Shown here: positions 36,354 through 45,066 of the stretch, in pieces
How the letters are laid out: each line of letters opens with the position of its first letter
Position numbering within the stretch: the first letter of the stretch is position 1
Assembly: GCF_024586915.1 (NCBI RefSeq)
Contig: NZ_JANBVS010000032.1
Coordinates: 1 to 45,160 of the forward strand
DNA: 45,160 nucleotides
Origin: Bradyrhizobium sp. SRS-191
GTDB taxonomy: Bacteria; Pseudomonadota; Alphaproteobacteria; Rhizobiales; Xanthobacteraceae
Direction of reading: 5' to 3'
Translations under genes and position numbers: made by a program
Notes under the pieces: generated by a model
Database searches by the model: none
Seen by the model: the letters and a program-made list of their open reading frames with translations, nothing else
Told to the model about the DNA's origin: nothing

Positions 36354-37988
36354 TCAGTTCGCCTGCGAAGGCAGCCGCCGCCGCGCGCTGAGATCGTCGG
36401 CGACGCCCGGCGTGGTCGGTGCCGGCGGGCTGGCCTCGGGCGGCACGATCAGGGCGACGAAGCCCTGGCTGGCGCCCTGCCAGCCGAACAAATTGGTTCG
36501 CAGCGTGAAGTCGACGCGGACCGAATGTCCCGCCCGCGCGGCTGCGGCCTCCATGCCGGCAACGCACGAGATGTCGGCGTCGTAGCACAGCGCCGCCCAG
36601 CCCTCCGGGCGCCGCACGTCGCCGGTGGGCTGCAGCTCACGCGGATGCACGAGGCCCATGTCATATTGCGGATGATCGGTGCCGTAGAACGCGGCCGCGA
36701 AAGCGAGGCCGTCGTCGCCGCCGACCGCCCGGAGCGGGCTATCGGTTGCGTTCCGCCAGAGCCGGTCGAGCTCGGTTACGGCCGGCTGATAGAAGTTGCG
36801 GCCTTCATTCAGCGGGACGTAGTTGCGGTACAGCGCATGCAACGGCGCCACGATGACGGCCGCGAACGCCGCGATGGCGATGGCGATGGCAGCGAGGTTG
36901 ACCGTCAGCTCCCGCGGAGCCTGGTAGCTGGCGCCGCACACGATCACCACCACGAACAGGAACACACCCTGCAGGCCCCACAGCGGCGGCATGTCGGTGC
37001 CGAAGATCGCAGAGGTCAGCGCCGGGAAGACCACGGTGCCGATGCTGATCACCGCCAGCAGACGCAGTCCCCGCGCAAGGCTGAGTGCGTCGTTCAGCAC
37101 GCGGGCGGGACGCGGCCGCGCCATGGCCAGCCAGATCAGGCCGGGGATGCCGGCGATCCCCGACATCGCGAGCAGGAAGCCGCCGCCTTCGATCAGCGCG
37201 GCAGCACTGGTCTTGCCGGTGTGATGCTCGATCGCGTGCGAGAACGGCTGCGCGCCGGTCGTTGCCAGCCAGACCAGGTGCGGCGCCAGCGCGACGAGCC
37301 CCGTCAGCGCGGCGATCCACGGCGCCTGCGAGGTGAAATAGCGCTTTCGCTCGGGGTGACACAGCGCGGCGACCGCGAAGCTCGCGATCAGGAAGATCGA
37401 ATAGTACTTGCCGAGCATGGCGAGCGCGGCGGTCAGGCCTGCGGCGACGGCCCAGCCGGCGCGACGGGTCTCAAAGGAGCGCAGGAAGCACCAGGTCGCG
37501 AGCGGCCAGCTCGACAGCAGCACCGCATTGGCGTTGAAGCGTTGCGCGTGCAGCTGATAGATCGGCAGCAGCATCAGCAACAGCAGCACGATGATGCGCT
37601 TGTCACCGCGCGCGAAGTGCCGCGTGATGCGGTCGACCGCCCACAATCCGACTGCCGCATTGGTCAGCGCCAGCAGGTTGAACGACCAGTTCGTCAGCGG
37701 AAACACGATGGTCCAGGCCCGCGCGGCCCAGCCCATCAATGGCGGATGCTTGGTCGAGCCCCAGTCGAAGCTGCGGCCGAGCGACCAGGTCTCGATCACG
37801 TCCTGATGCAGATCGCCGTCGATATAGGCGATGGAGAAATACACCATCCAGATCGCGACGAAGCTCGCGATCAGCAACGGCACCGCCCAACCGTCCTCGA
37901 CGGCATCGATCCAGATCGCCAGACCTCGACGCCAGCGGGCCATCGAGCCGCTCGTCTCGATCCCGATCGCCGGTAACGCAAGACTCAT
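36354..37988 (-). CDS. Membrane glycosyltransferase, GT39/ArnT-like
   Basis: A 544-residue polytopic membrane protein with about eleven hydrophobic helices. The first periplasmic loop (YIDGDLHQDVIETWSLGRSFDWGSTKHPPLMGW) has the acidic residues and HPP motif of dolichol/undecaprenyl-phosphate-sugar transferases, and RFNANAVLLSSWPL fits the family. The C-terminal soluble domain (about 395-544) carries VPLNEGRNFYQP. It likely moves a sugar from a lipid carrier onto lipid A, another glycolipid or protein. The ATG at 37988 is chosen; an in-frame start at 38039 adds 17 residues. Acceptor and sugar are unknown. Confidence 0.82.
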   Translation of the reverse strand: MSLALPAIGIETSGSMARWRRGLAIWIDAVEDGWAVPLLIASFVAIWMVYFSIAYIDGDLHQDVIETWSLGRSFDWGSTKHPPLMGWAARAWTIVFPLTNWSFNLLALTNAAVGLWAVDRITRHFARGDKRIIVLLLLMLLPIYQLHAQRFNANAVLLSSWPLATWCFLRSFETRRAGWAVAAGLTAALAMLGKYYSIFLIASFAVAALCHPERKRYFTSQAPWIAALTGLVALAPHLVWLATTGAQPFSHAIEHHTGKTSAAALIEGGGFLLAMSGIAGIPGLIWLAMARPRPARVLNDALSLARGLRLLAVISIGTVVFPALTSAIFGTDMPPLWGLQGVFLFVVVIVCGASYQAPRELTVNLAAIAIAIAAFAAVIVAPLHALYRNYVPLNEGRNFYQPAVTELDRLWRNATDSPLRAVGGDDGLAFAAAFYGTDHPQYDMGLVHPRELQPTGDVRRPEGWAALCYDADISCVAGMEAAAARAGHSVRVDFTLRTNLFGWQGASQGFVALIVPPEASPPAPTTPGVADDLSARRRLPSQAN

Positions 37989-38326
37989 GAATTCGCTTCC
38001 AACCGACGTTGCTCCGGCACGACGAGCCACGTCCCGCACGCGACACGCGCGCAGGCAGACGGCGCTTCGATTGCCGAACTCACTCTGTTAGAATTGTTAA
38101 AAACAGTTCATGTCGCAAATTGTGAGGTGCGGTGGCCCAATTGCGATCATGTTTGGCCGACGTCGATACGAAACGATGCACGACCCGCAGGTCTCGCCCT
38201 GCGGCGGACCCGGATTGGCCAAGATTGGGGCGGGGCGACGGTCGGCGCGAAGCGATGGGCTTTGGTGCGGGGCGACGGAACCGAGGCGGGACGCCGGCGG
38301 GCGCGCTTGGCGACGTGGCTCGCCGC
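37989..38326. other. Intergenic region before the glycosyltransferase gene
   Basis: These 338 bases hold no gene I can support. A lower-GC stretch at about 38080-38125, with CTGTT and AACAG around AGAATTGTTAAA, is the probable promoter area of the transferase gene on the minus strand. GCGGGGCGACGG occurs twice near 38230 and 38267. Confidence 0.4.
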
Positions 38327-39001
38327 CTATTCGTTGCGGGCGATCGTGTTGAGCCTGGTGAGGTCATGCAGCAGGATGCGGCCGCGCTGCAGGTCGAGGA
38401 TCTTGTCCTTGCGCCAGGACTGGAGCTGACGGTTGACGCTCTCGCGGGCGGCGCCGACGAACACGCCGAGCTGCTCTTGCGAGATGTGCACTTCGGAGCC
38501 GAAATCCTCCGCCAGCGCGCACAGCCGCCGCGCCAGCCGGATCGGCAGCGGCTGCAGCACCGATTCCTCCATCCGCTCGCTCTGCCAGCGGATGCGCTGG
38601 CACAACAGCTGGATGATCTTGATCGCGACCTTGGGCTCGCGCTCGAGGAAGCTGAGAAAATCCTCGCGCCGTAACACGAACAGCTCGGTGGTCTCACCCG
38701 CGGTGGCGTCAGCGGTGCGCTCCTGGCCGTCGAGCACGGCGACTTCGCCGAACAGATCGCCGGGGCCCATGAAGTTGAGCGTCAAGCGCGAGCCGTCGGT
38801 GGCGCCGGTCTCGATGCGGATCTGGCCACGGCGGACGCCGAACAGCGCATTGCCGGGATCACCCTTCTGGAACAACACCTCGCCCGACGACAGATGCTGG
38901 GTGTGGCACAGGTTCGAAATGCGCTGCAGCTCGTCGGATCCGAGATCCGCGAACATCGGGTTCATCTTCAGAATGACCGCAAATTCGGCCTGCTTGCTCA
39001 T
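38327..39001 (-). CDS. Crp/Fnr-family transcriptional regulator
   Basis: A 224-residue regulator with a cyclic-nucleotide-binding-like beta-roll (residues about 10-125: GEVLFQKGDPGNALFGVRRGQI, GPGDLFGEVAVLDGQERTADA) and a C-terminal winged helix (ISQEQLGVFVGAARESVNRQLQSW). The phosphate-cassette segment FGEVAVLDGQERTADA resembles that of nucleotide-binding members, and no Fnr-type N-terminal Cys cluster is seen. A response to cAMP or a related nucleotide is therefore possible, and a cyclase gene lies 2.5 kb away. The ATG at 39001 is used. It is divergent from the AsmA-family gene with a 212-bp shared promoter region. Confidence 0.92.
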   Translation of the reverse strand: MSKQAEFAVILKMNPMFADLGSDELQRISNLCHTQHLSSGEVLFQKGDPGNALFGVRRGQIRIETGATDGSRLTLNFMGPGDLFGEVAVLDGQERTADATAGETTELFVLRREDFLSFLEREPKVAIKIIQLLCQRIRWQSERMEESVLQPLPIRLARRLCALAEDFGSEVHISQEQLGVFVGAARESVNRQLQSWRKDKILDLQRGRILLHDLTRLNTIARNE

Positions 39002-39213
39002 CACTATACCTTCGGCGGTGGTTTCAGGGCCCCAGTTACAAAATCCGCGCTGGCGGAAGTGTGTCACAAGTCACATAACGGCGCATGGGCTTACGACTAG
39101 GTTGGTCGCTCTCAGGGCGATCTTCGTTCCGGGAAAATTCAGATTGAACCGGGTCGGCGTTGCCGCATGCTAACCCGTGGAGACCGCTCGGCCGCAGCGC
39201 TTGGGACATCGAC

Positions 39214-41325
39214 ATGAAAGCAGTGAAGATCGCAGGCGTTCTGCTTGGCGCCGTCATCGTCGTGCTCGCACTCGCGCTCGCCTTCGGACTTCCGGCGAGC
39301 TTCCTGACGGTGGCGATCCAGGACCGCGTCGAGCGCGACACCGGCTATAAATTGACCATTGCGGGCTCGGCGAGCGTCAGCCTGTGGCCGTCGCTGCAGG
39401 CGACGCTGAGCGACGTCACCTTGCAGGATCCGAAGGACAAGGACGGCAACAACCGGCTGGCGATCGCCAGGCTGCAGGCCGGCATGGCGCTGTCGAGCCT
39501 GTGGTCGGGCCGGCCCGAGATCGGCGAGATCGTCATCGACAGACCGACGCTCTATCTGCCGCTGCTGCGTGAGCGCCTGCGCGACAATGCGCCGCGCACC
39601 CGCGCCGCGGCCAAGTCGGACGCCGCGCCGCCGGTCCGGATCACCAGCGTCACCGTCAAGGACGGCGCCGTCATTCTCTCCAACCCGCGCGACCGGGTCG
39701 AGAACCGTCTCGAAGCGATCGCCGCGACGGCGTCGCTGAACGACGACGGCAAGATCAGGATCGACGGCACGGCGCGGGCCGGCGATCGTCCGGTCACCTT
39801 CGACCTCACCGCGGCTGCCCCGTCGCTGCCGGTCGATCGCCAGACCGTGCCGGTCGATTTCAAGATCGGTATGGCCAGCGCATTCTCCGGCGTTCTGGCC
39901 GGTCGTGCCGACATCAGGTTGAACGGGCCGCTGGTGATGATCAACGGCCTCAGCGGCACGCTCGGTGATGGCGATTTCAACGGCTGGGCCTCGGTCGACC
40001 TCGCCAGCAAGCCGCTGGTGAAGGTCGACCTCGACGTCCGCCGGCTGGACCTGGCGAGCCCCGCCGCGCAGACCTCGTCGCGGGCGTCCGGATGGAGCAC
40101 GGCAGCGATCGATCTGCGCGGCCTGAACTATCTGGACGCACGGGTGAAGCTGTCGGCGACCGATGTCGGTCTCGCCGGCGCCCGGCTCGGGCCGCTCGAT
40201 CTCGAGGCCTCGCTGGCCGGCGGCCTGCTGAAGGCGACGGTCGCCAATCTCGGCGCCTATGGCGGCCAGGTCAGCGGCGAGGTCGTGGTCGACGCCTCCA
40301 CCGGCAATCCGGCCTATGCGATGCACTGTGACCTCACCGGGCTTCAGGCGCTGCCGCTGCTCACGAGCATCGCGGATTTCGACAAGCTCGCGGCGCGGCT
40401 GCAGGGCAAGCTCGCGCTGCGCTCCAGCGGCGCCAGCCAGCAGGCGATCATGAGCAATCTCAGCGGCTCGGCCTTCCTGCTGTTCCAGGATGGCGCGATC
40501 CGCGGCATCAACGTCGCCCAGATGATCCGCTCGCTGACCACCAACCCGCTGTCCGGCTGGCAGGACTCCAAGGAGCTGACCACCGATCTCACCCAGCTCT
40601 CGGCTTCGTTCCAGGTCGAGCGCGGGCAGGCGGTGACGAGCGATCTCACCTTGGTCGGGCCTTTGGTGAAGGTCACGGGCGCCGGCACGATCGACCTCGG
40701 CAACCGCGCGCTGGCGCTGCGGGTCGAGCCGAAGCTGGTGATGACCACCGAAGGGCAGGGCCGCACCGCCGATCCCGTGGGTCTCGGCATTCCCGTCGTC
40801 ATCGACGGCCCCTGGAGCCAGCCGCGGTTCTATCCGGACATGGCCGGCATCCTCGACAATCCCGAGGCGGCCTATGCCAAGCTCAAGCAGATGGGGCAGG
40901 GCCTGTTCGGCAAGGACGGCGCCGGGCTCAACAACCTGATCAACGGCATCGGCGGCCTGATCGGAAGCGCGACGCCGGGGAGCGGAGGCGCAAGTCCCGG
41001 CACTGCGCCTTCGACATCCAACCCGCAGGCGCCGGCTGCCGGCCAGTCCGACCTGCTCGGCGGCGACCTCGGCGCGGCCATCGGCAGTCTGATCCAGCAA
41101 GGGCTGCAGCAGGGCACACAGCCGGCGGCGCGAAGCCGTGGTCGGACGCTCAACCCGAACGAAAGCGCGGCTCCGCTGCTGCAGGCTCCCCAGGCCACGC
41201 CGGCGCCATCTCCGACTGATGCCGGCCAGGGGCCCTCTGCGGGCGGGAATCCCGCAGGCCCGCAGGACAGCGCGGCGGACAGTCAGCCGATGAACGATGT
41301 GCTGAAGCGCATCTTCAATCGGTAA
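39214..41325 (+). CDS. AsmA-family envelope protein
   Basis: A 703-residue inner-membrane-anchored periplasmic protein. One N-terminal membrane segment (residues about 6-28, IAGVLLGAVIVVLALALAFGLP) is followed by the AsmA N-domain (YKLTIAGSASVSLWPSLQATLSDVTL) and repeated beta-strand segments, with the conserved C-domain near 370-520 (GSAFLLFQDGAIRGINVAQMIRSL). AsmA-like proteins are thought to move phospholipid across the envelope or affect outer-membrane assembly. The last 130 residues are low-complexity, rich in Gly, Pro, Ala, Gln and Ser. I use the ATG at 39214 because the longer frame begins with TTG. Confidence 0.9.
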   Translation: MKAVKIAGVLLGAVIVVLALALAFGLPASFLTVAIQDRVERDTGYKLTIAGSASVSLWPSLQATLSDVTLQDPKDKDGNNRLAIARLQAGMALSSLWSGRPEIGEIVIDRPTLYLPLLRERLRDNAPRTRAAAKSDAAPPVRITSVTVKDGAVILSNPRDRVENRLEAIAATASLNDDGKIRIDGTARAGDRPVTFDLTAAAPSLPVDRQTVPVDFKIGMASAFSGVLAGRADIRLNGPLVMINGLSGTLGDGDFNGWASVDLASKPLVKVDLDVRRLDLASPAAQTSSRASGWSTAAIDLRGLNYLDARVKLSATDVGLAGARLGPLDLEASLAGGLLKATVANLGAYGGQVSGEVVVDASTGNPAYAMHCDLTGLQALPLLTSIADFDKLAARLQGKLALRSSGASQQAIMSNLSGSAFLLFQDGAIRGINVAQMIRSLTTNPLSGWQDSKELTTDLTQLSASFQVERGQAVTSDLTLVGPLVKVTGAGTIDLGNRALALRVEPKLVMTTEGQGRTADPVGLGIPVVIDGPWSQPRFYPDMAGILDNPEAAYAKLKQMGQGLFGKDGAGLNNLINGIGGLIGSATPGSGGASPGTAPSTSNPQAPAAGQSDLLGGDLGAAIGSLIQQGLQQGTQPAARSRGRTLNPNESAAPLLQAPQATPAPSPTDAGQGPSAGGNPAGPQDSAADSQPMNDVLKRIFNR

Positions 41326-41348
41326 AATAAGACCTGTTATCTGGCTCG

Positions 41349-41368
41349 CCTCCTCCATTTGGAGGAGG
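41349..41368 (+). terminator. Hairpin after the AsmA-family gene
   Basis: CCTCCTCC and GGAGGAGG around ATTT, 24 bases after the stop codon. No U-run follows, so termination is tentative. Confidence 0.4.
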
Positions 41369-41577
41369 ATGTCGGCCGCCATTTGAGCCATCATCGCCTG
41401 ATGTGGGTGGCTCCCGCATCTGAGCCGTATTGCACCGCATTCTGTGCTAGACGGATGTCAGTGGCGGAGCAGCTCAGCGCATGAGAGGCCCGTTTCTGAT
41501 GTGTCGCTGCCGTAGGGATGGCGGCGGACGCGCTCATCCGGGGGTCTCACCTCGGCGATGCCGCGCGAGGGGTCCGG

Positions 41578-44028
41578 ATGAACGGGGTCGAGAACAGAGG
41601 CTGGTCGCTGCGGCAGGGCCTGTTCGCCAAATATGTCGTGTCGCTGGTCGGGCTCGTCGTGTTCGTCCTGGCGGTGAACGGCGCGACCGAAACCTGGATC
41701 AGCTATCAGTCCACCAAGGCGAGCCTCACCGCCGCGATGGCCGAAAAGGCCGATGCCAGCGCCCGGCGCATCGACCAGGCGCTGTCGGACCTGCAGCGCC
41801 AGATCAGCTGGGTGACGCGGGCGAGCGCCAATACGCTGGAGCTGCGCCGCGCCGACTACGTGCAGCTGTTGAGCCAGGCGCCGGCGGTGCGGCAGCTCTA
41901 TCAGCTCGACGGCCAGGGCCATGAGCAGCTCCGGGTGTCGCGCACCTCGATCTCGTTCTCCTCGGGCAATGATCTCTCCCGCGATCTGCGCTTCACCGAC
42001 ACCGTCACCCATGGCAGCAATTTCTCGGCCGTCACCTTCAAGGGCGCGCAGCCGATGATGTCGATTTCGGTCGCGCATTCCGGCTTCAATGCCGGCGTCA
42101 CGGTGGCCGACATCGATCTCGACTTCCTCGAAGACTTCATGACCGAGGCGCAGGTCGGCAAGGTCGGCATCGCCTATGTCGTCGATCCCAAGGGCCAGGT
42201 GCTGGCGAGCTCCGCCAAGGGGCCGCCTGTGGGACAGGATCTTTCCAAGCTGCCGCAGGTCGCCGCCATGCTGACGCCGGACGGCCAGCCGCTGGCGTCC
42301 GGCACGGACAGCACCGGGCACTCCGTCCTGACGGCGGCGGCGACGTTGCCGAAGCTCGGCTGGGTCGTGGTCTTCGAGCAATCCACCGCGCACGCGCTGG
42401 CCCCGATCCGCGATCAGTTGTTGCGCGGCGCGCTCCTGATCGCGCTCGGTCTGGCGGTGGCGATCTTCGCGGGCTCGCTGCTGGCGCGGCGCATGCTCGT
42501 GCCGATCACGGCGCTGCGCGCCGGCGCGCGCCGGCTCGGCGCCGGAGATTTCGGTCAGCGCATCGAGGTGAAGACCCATGACGAGCTGGAGGAGCTGGCT
42601 GATCAGTTCAACAGCATGGCCGGCCAGCTCGCGCAGTCCTATGCCGAGCTGGAGGCGAAGGTCGAGGAGCGCACGCGCGATCTCGCGCAATCGATCAACG
42701 AGCTGAAGGTGCTCGAGGAGGTCGGCCGCGCGGTCGCGTCCTCGCTCGATCTCAATTCCGTGCTGCCGACCGTGGCGGCCCGCGCGCTGGAGATCACCAC
42801 GGCCGACGCCGTGCTGATCTATTCCTATGATGCCGCCGAACGCCGCTTCAAGCTGGTGGAGGCGAAGGGCGTCGACCAGGACGGCGCGCATCAGGTGCTC
42901 GACGAGCAGACCAGCCTGCTGTCGGAGTCCGTGCGCAGCGGTGAGCCGATCGCGATCGCCGAGCTCGAAACTGCGCCGGAGCATCCGCTGCGCGCGGTGG
43001 CGGTGGCCGCCGGCTTCCATGCCGTGCTGTTCACGCCGTTGGTCGACCAGCAGGGCGTGCTCGGTGCGCTCGTCGTGCTCCGGCGATCCGCCGGCGCCTT
43101 CCCGCCGAACCTGATCGGCCTGATGCGCACCTTTGCCAACCAGGCGGTGCTGGCGATGCGCAATGCGCGGTTGTTCACCGAAGTCGACCAGAAGGGCCGC
43201 GAGCTGGCGCTGACCCACGCCACCGTCCAGCAGCAGGCGGAGAAGCTCACCGAGCAGACCGAGCAGCTGCGCGAATGGAACAAGTCGCTGGAGGACCGCG
43301 TCGAGACGCAGCTCGCCGAGATCGAGCGCATCCGCAGGCTCGAGCGTTTCCTGGCGCCGCAGGTCGCGCAGATCATCGCGTCGTCCGACGGCCACGATGC
43401 ACTGCTCGAAAGCCATCGCCGCGAGGTCACGGTCGTGTTCTGCGACCTGCGCGGCTTCACCGCGTTCACCGAGACGACCGAGCCCGAAGAGGCGATGAAC
43501 GTGCTGCGCGAATATCACGCCGCGCTCGGCAAGCTGATCTTCAAATATGAAGGCACGCTCGACCGCTACGCCGGCGACGGCGTGATGATCCTGTTCAACG
43601 CGCCGATCCCGTTCGAGGACCACACCACGCGCGCGGTGAAGATGGCGCTTGAGATGCGCGAGGAGATCGGCGGGCTGACCGAGCGCTGGAAGAACCGCGG
43701 CCACAGCCTGGGCTTCGGCGTCGGCATCGCCGTGGGCTACGCCACGCTCGGCCAGGTCGGCTTCGAGAACCGGCTGGAATATGCCGCCATCGGCAGCGTC
43801 ACCAACCTCGCCTCGCGCCTTTGCGACGCCGCCAAGGCCGGCCAGGTGATCGCGTCGCGCCGTGTCTACGGCGTGGTCGAGCACCAGGTCGACGCCAGGC
43901 CGATCGACGATCTGCACCTCAAGGGCTTCAACCATCCGGTCCTGGCGATGGAGATCCTGCACTGGCGCGGCGAGGGCGCCGAGGCCGTGGATGCCATAAC
44001 GGAGCCGCGCCGGTCGGCGGTGACGTGA
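41578..44028 (+). CDS. Membrane-bound class III adenylate/guanylate cyclase with Cache, HAMP and GAF domains
   Basis: An 816-residue sensor that makes cyclic AMP or GMP. In order: TM1 about 17-38, periplasmic Cache-like sensor about 45-275, TM2 about 280-302, HAMP to about 352, coiled coil, GAF domain about 385-535, a second coiled coil about 540-600 and the cyclase domain about 615-790. The metal-binding Asp residues are D623 (VFCDLRGF) and D667 (RYAGDGVMILF), and the transition-state pair is N743 and R747 (SVTNLASRL), so it should be active. GAGGGG precedes the ATG at 41578. The usual acidic residue in the GDTVN motif is replaced by Ser (IGSVTN), so nucleotide choice is uncertain. Confidence 0.92.
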   Translation: MNGVENRGWSLRQGLFAKYVVSLVGLVVFVLAVNGATETWISYQSTKASLTAAMAEKADASARRIDQALSDLQRQISWVTRASANTLELRRADYVQLLSQAPAVRQLYQLDGQGHEQLRVSRTSISFSSGNDLSRDLRFTDTVTHGSNFSAVTFKGAQPMMSISVAHSGFNAGVTVADIDLDFLEDFMTEAQVGKVGIAYVVDPKGQVLASSAKGPPVGQDLSKLPQVAAMLTPDGQPLASGTDSTGHSVLTAAATLPKLGWVVVFEQSTAHALAPIRDQLLRGALLIALGLAVAIFAGSLLARRMLVPITALRAGARRLGAGDFGQRIEVKTHDELEELADQFNSMAGQLAQSYAELEAKVEERTRDLAQSINELKVLEEVGRAVASSLDLNSVLPTVAARALEITTADAVLIYSYDAAERRFKLVEAKGVDQDGAHQVLDEQTSLLSESVRSGEPIAIAELETAPEHPLRAVAVAAGFHAVLFTPLVDQQGVLGALVVLRRSAGAFPPNLIGLMRTFANQAVLAMRNARLFTEVDQKGRELALTHATVQQQAEKLTEQTEQLREWNKSLEDRVETQLAEIERIRRLERFLAPQVAQIIASSDGHDALLESHRREVTVVFCDLRGFTAFTETTEPEEAMNVLREYHAALGKLIFKYEGTLDRYAGDGVMILFNAPIPFEDHTTRAVKMALEMREEIGGLTERWKNRGHSLGFGVGIAVGYATLGQVGFENRLEYAAIGSVTNLASRLCDAAKAGQVIASRRVYGVVEHQVDARPIDDLHLKGFNHPVLAMEILHWRGEGAEAVDAITEPRRSAVT

Positions 44029-44122
44029 GGTGCAGCTTCCCCGCGCGGGCCGATGCTCCATGTGCGCGGTCAACTGACAAACCCTCTCCATGTGCAGAGC
44101 CCGCTACAGCGCTTAACATATC

Positions 44123-44150
44123 CATGAACACGCCGACCGGCGTGTTCATG
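44123..44150. promoter_or_regulatory. 28-bp near-perfect palindrome
   Basis: CATGAACACGCCG and its exact complement are separated by two bases. The spacer is too short for a simple hairpin loop, so it looks more like a protein-binding site or repeat end than a terminator. It lies 95 bases after the cyclase stop. Confidence 0.6.
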
Positions 44151-44182
44151 GTCGGTGTGCAGGACCCCCTTGGGTGCCAGAA

Positions 44183-44322
44183 CCTCATGGTGAGGATCGC
44201 CGCGCCCCTCCTGCCGTGCTGGGGCAAGATATTCGTTCGCGGCGCGTCTCGAACCATGAGGTCCAGCCGGTGGCCTCGCCGTTCGCGACGCCCGCCTGCG
44301 GCGGGCTCCTCAGGGTGAGGAG
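44183..44322. repeat. CCTCATGGTGAGGA-type repeat
   Basis: CCTCATGGT at 44183 and ACCATGAGG at 44253 form an inverted pair, and CCTCAGGGTGAGGAG follows at 44308. Such CCTCA(T/G)GGTGAGGA units are, from memory, common dispersed repeats in Bradyrhizobium. Confidence 0.6.
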
Positions 44323-44348
44323 AAGCAGCCGCGGGTCGGCGCGTTGAA

Positions 44349-44395
44349 TTCCGTAAAAAATAATCATCTTGCTATTTTTCGGAAATCATGATTAT
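44349..44395. repeat. AT-rich interlocking inverted repeats
   Basis: TTCCGTAAAAAA pairs with TTTTTCGGAA (44375-44384) with one bulge, and ATAATCAT (44360-44367) pairs with ATGATTAT (44388-44395). The two stems interlock, so they are alternatives or a pseudoknot. The stretch is strikingly AT-rich for this genome. Confidence 0.55.
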
Positions 44396-44419
44396 CTCCA
44401 CCCATCCCGCCTCACCGCA

Positions 44420-44830
44420 GAAGGGGCGTTGCGCGCGATCGTCACGACACGCGAGGCGGGGATGCGATGGCCGCGATAGCTCGCAGCATGTCCTTGTGAC
44501 GTGCGGACGAACGAGCTGTCACGGACGGTCAAGTCGCGTGGTCCTGGCCTCCCGAAGCTGAGGTCCGCGCAATGCGTGCAAGCGCATTGTCGCGATACGG
44601 TGGCCAACAAGCCGGCGCACCGGGGAGATCGCGAAGCAGCCGTCAACCCGTCGCGCAGGGAATGCCGGCGTGTTCGGCTTTGCCTGTGGTACCTGCCGCC
44701 TGCATTCTTTTTCGCAGGCGGGCCATGGGTGAGGCCTTCACCCGGCATTCCCTGCGCCCTCTGCACGATTTGCGAGGGACGAACTGATCGCATGACTCGG
44801 GCTTGATGGCCGCGAGAGTGCGCCGGCATG
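44420..44830. repeat. About 400-bp noncoding element with 16-bp inverted arms
   Basis: GCGCAGGGAATGCCGG at 44653-44668 is matched by its exact complement at 44742-44757 around a 73-nt loop. The surrounding sequence, including GACGTGCGGACGAACG and GGCGGGCCATGGGTG, resembles an element I recall as repeated in Bradyrhizobium chromosomes. Boundaries are approximate. Confidence 0.5.
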
Positions 44831-44882
44831 TCCCAACTCCGCCGCAGCTGTTTGAACCGTGAATCCGTCCTCTCGCTCCACC

Positions 44883-45033
44883 GTCGTCCCGGACAAGCCG
44901 CGACGCGCGTAGCGCATCGCAGCGCTGATCCGGGACACATACTCCGCAGCCATTATGAGACCCGAGATGCCAACCACGCGCCTGCCTCAAACGGCTCCCT
45001 GTGGTTATGGATCCCGGCGTGCGCCGGGATGAC
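44883..45033. repeat. GTCGTCCCGG palindromic element, diverged copy
   Basis: The left arm begins GTCGTCCCGG at 44883 and the right arm ends ATCCCGGCGTGCGCCGGGAT-GAC at 45033. Arms are less exact than in the copy at 17745, and the loop is about 130 nt. Confidence 0.6.
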
Positions 45034-45066
45034 AGCGGAGTGTGTCGATGCGCTGTTCAATGCAGC

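Noticed and set aside
41458..44091. Very long open frame on the minus strand opposite the cyclase gene
   Set aside because: It is the antisense frame of a GC-rich gene, with Arg/His/Gly/Leu-rich composition and no domain, while the plus strand has a complete multi-domain protein.
44392..44940. 182-codon minus-strand frame in the final noncoding region
   Set aside because: It runs through inverted repeats, has no ribosome site, and has no recognisable motif or coding bias.
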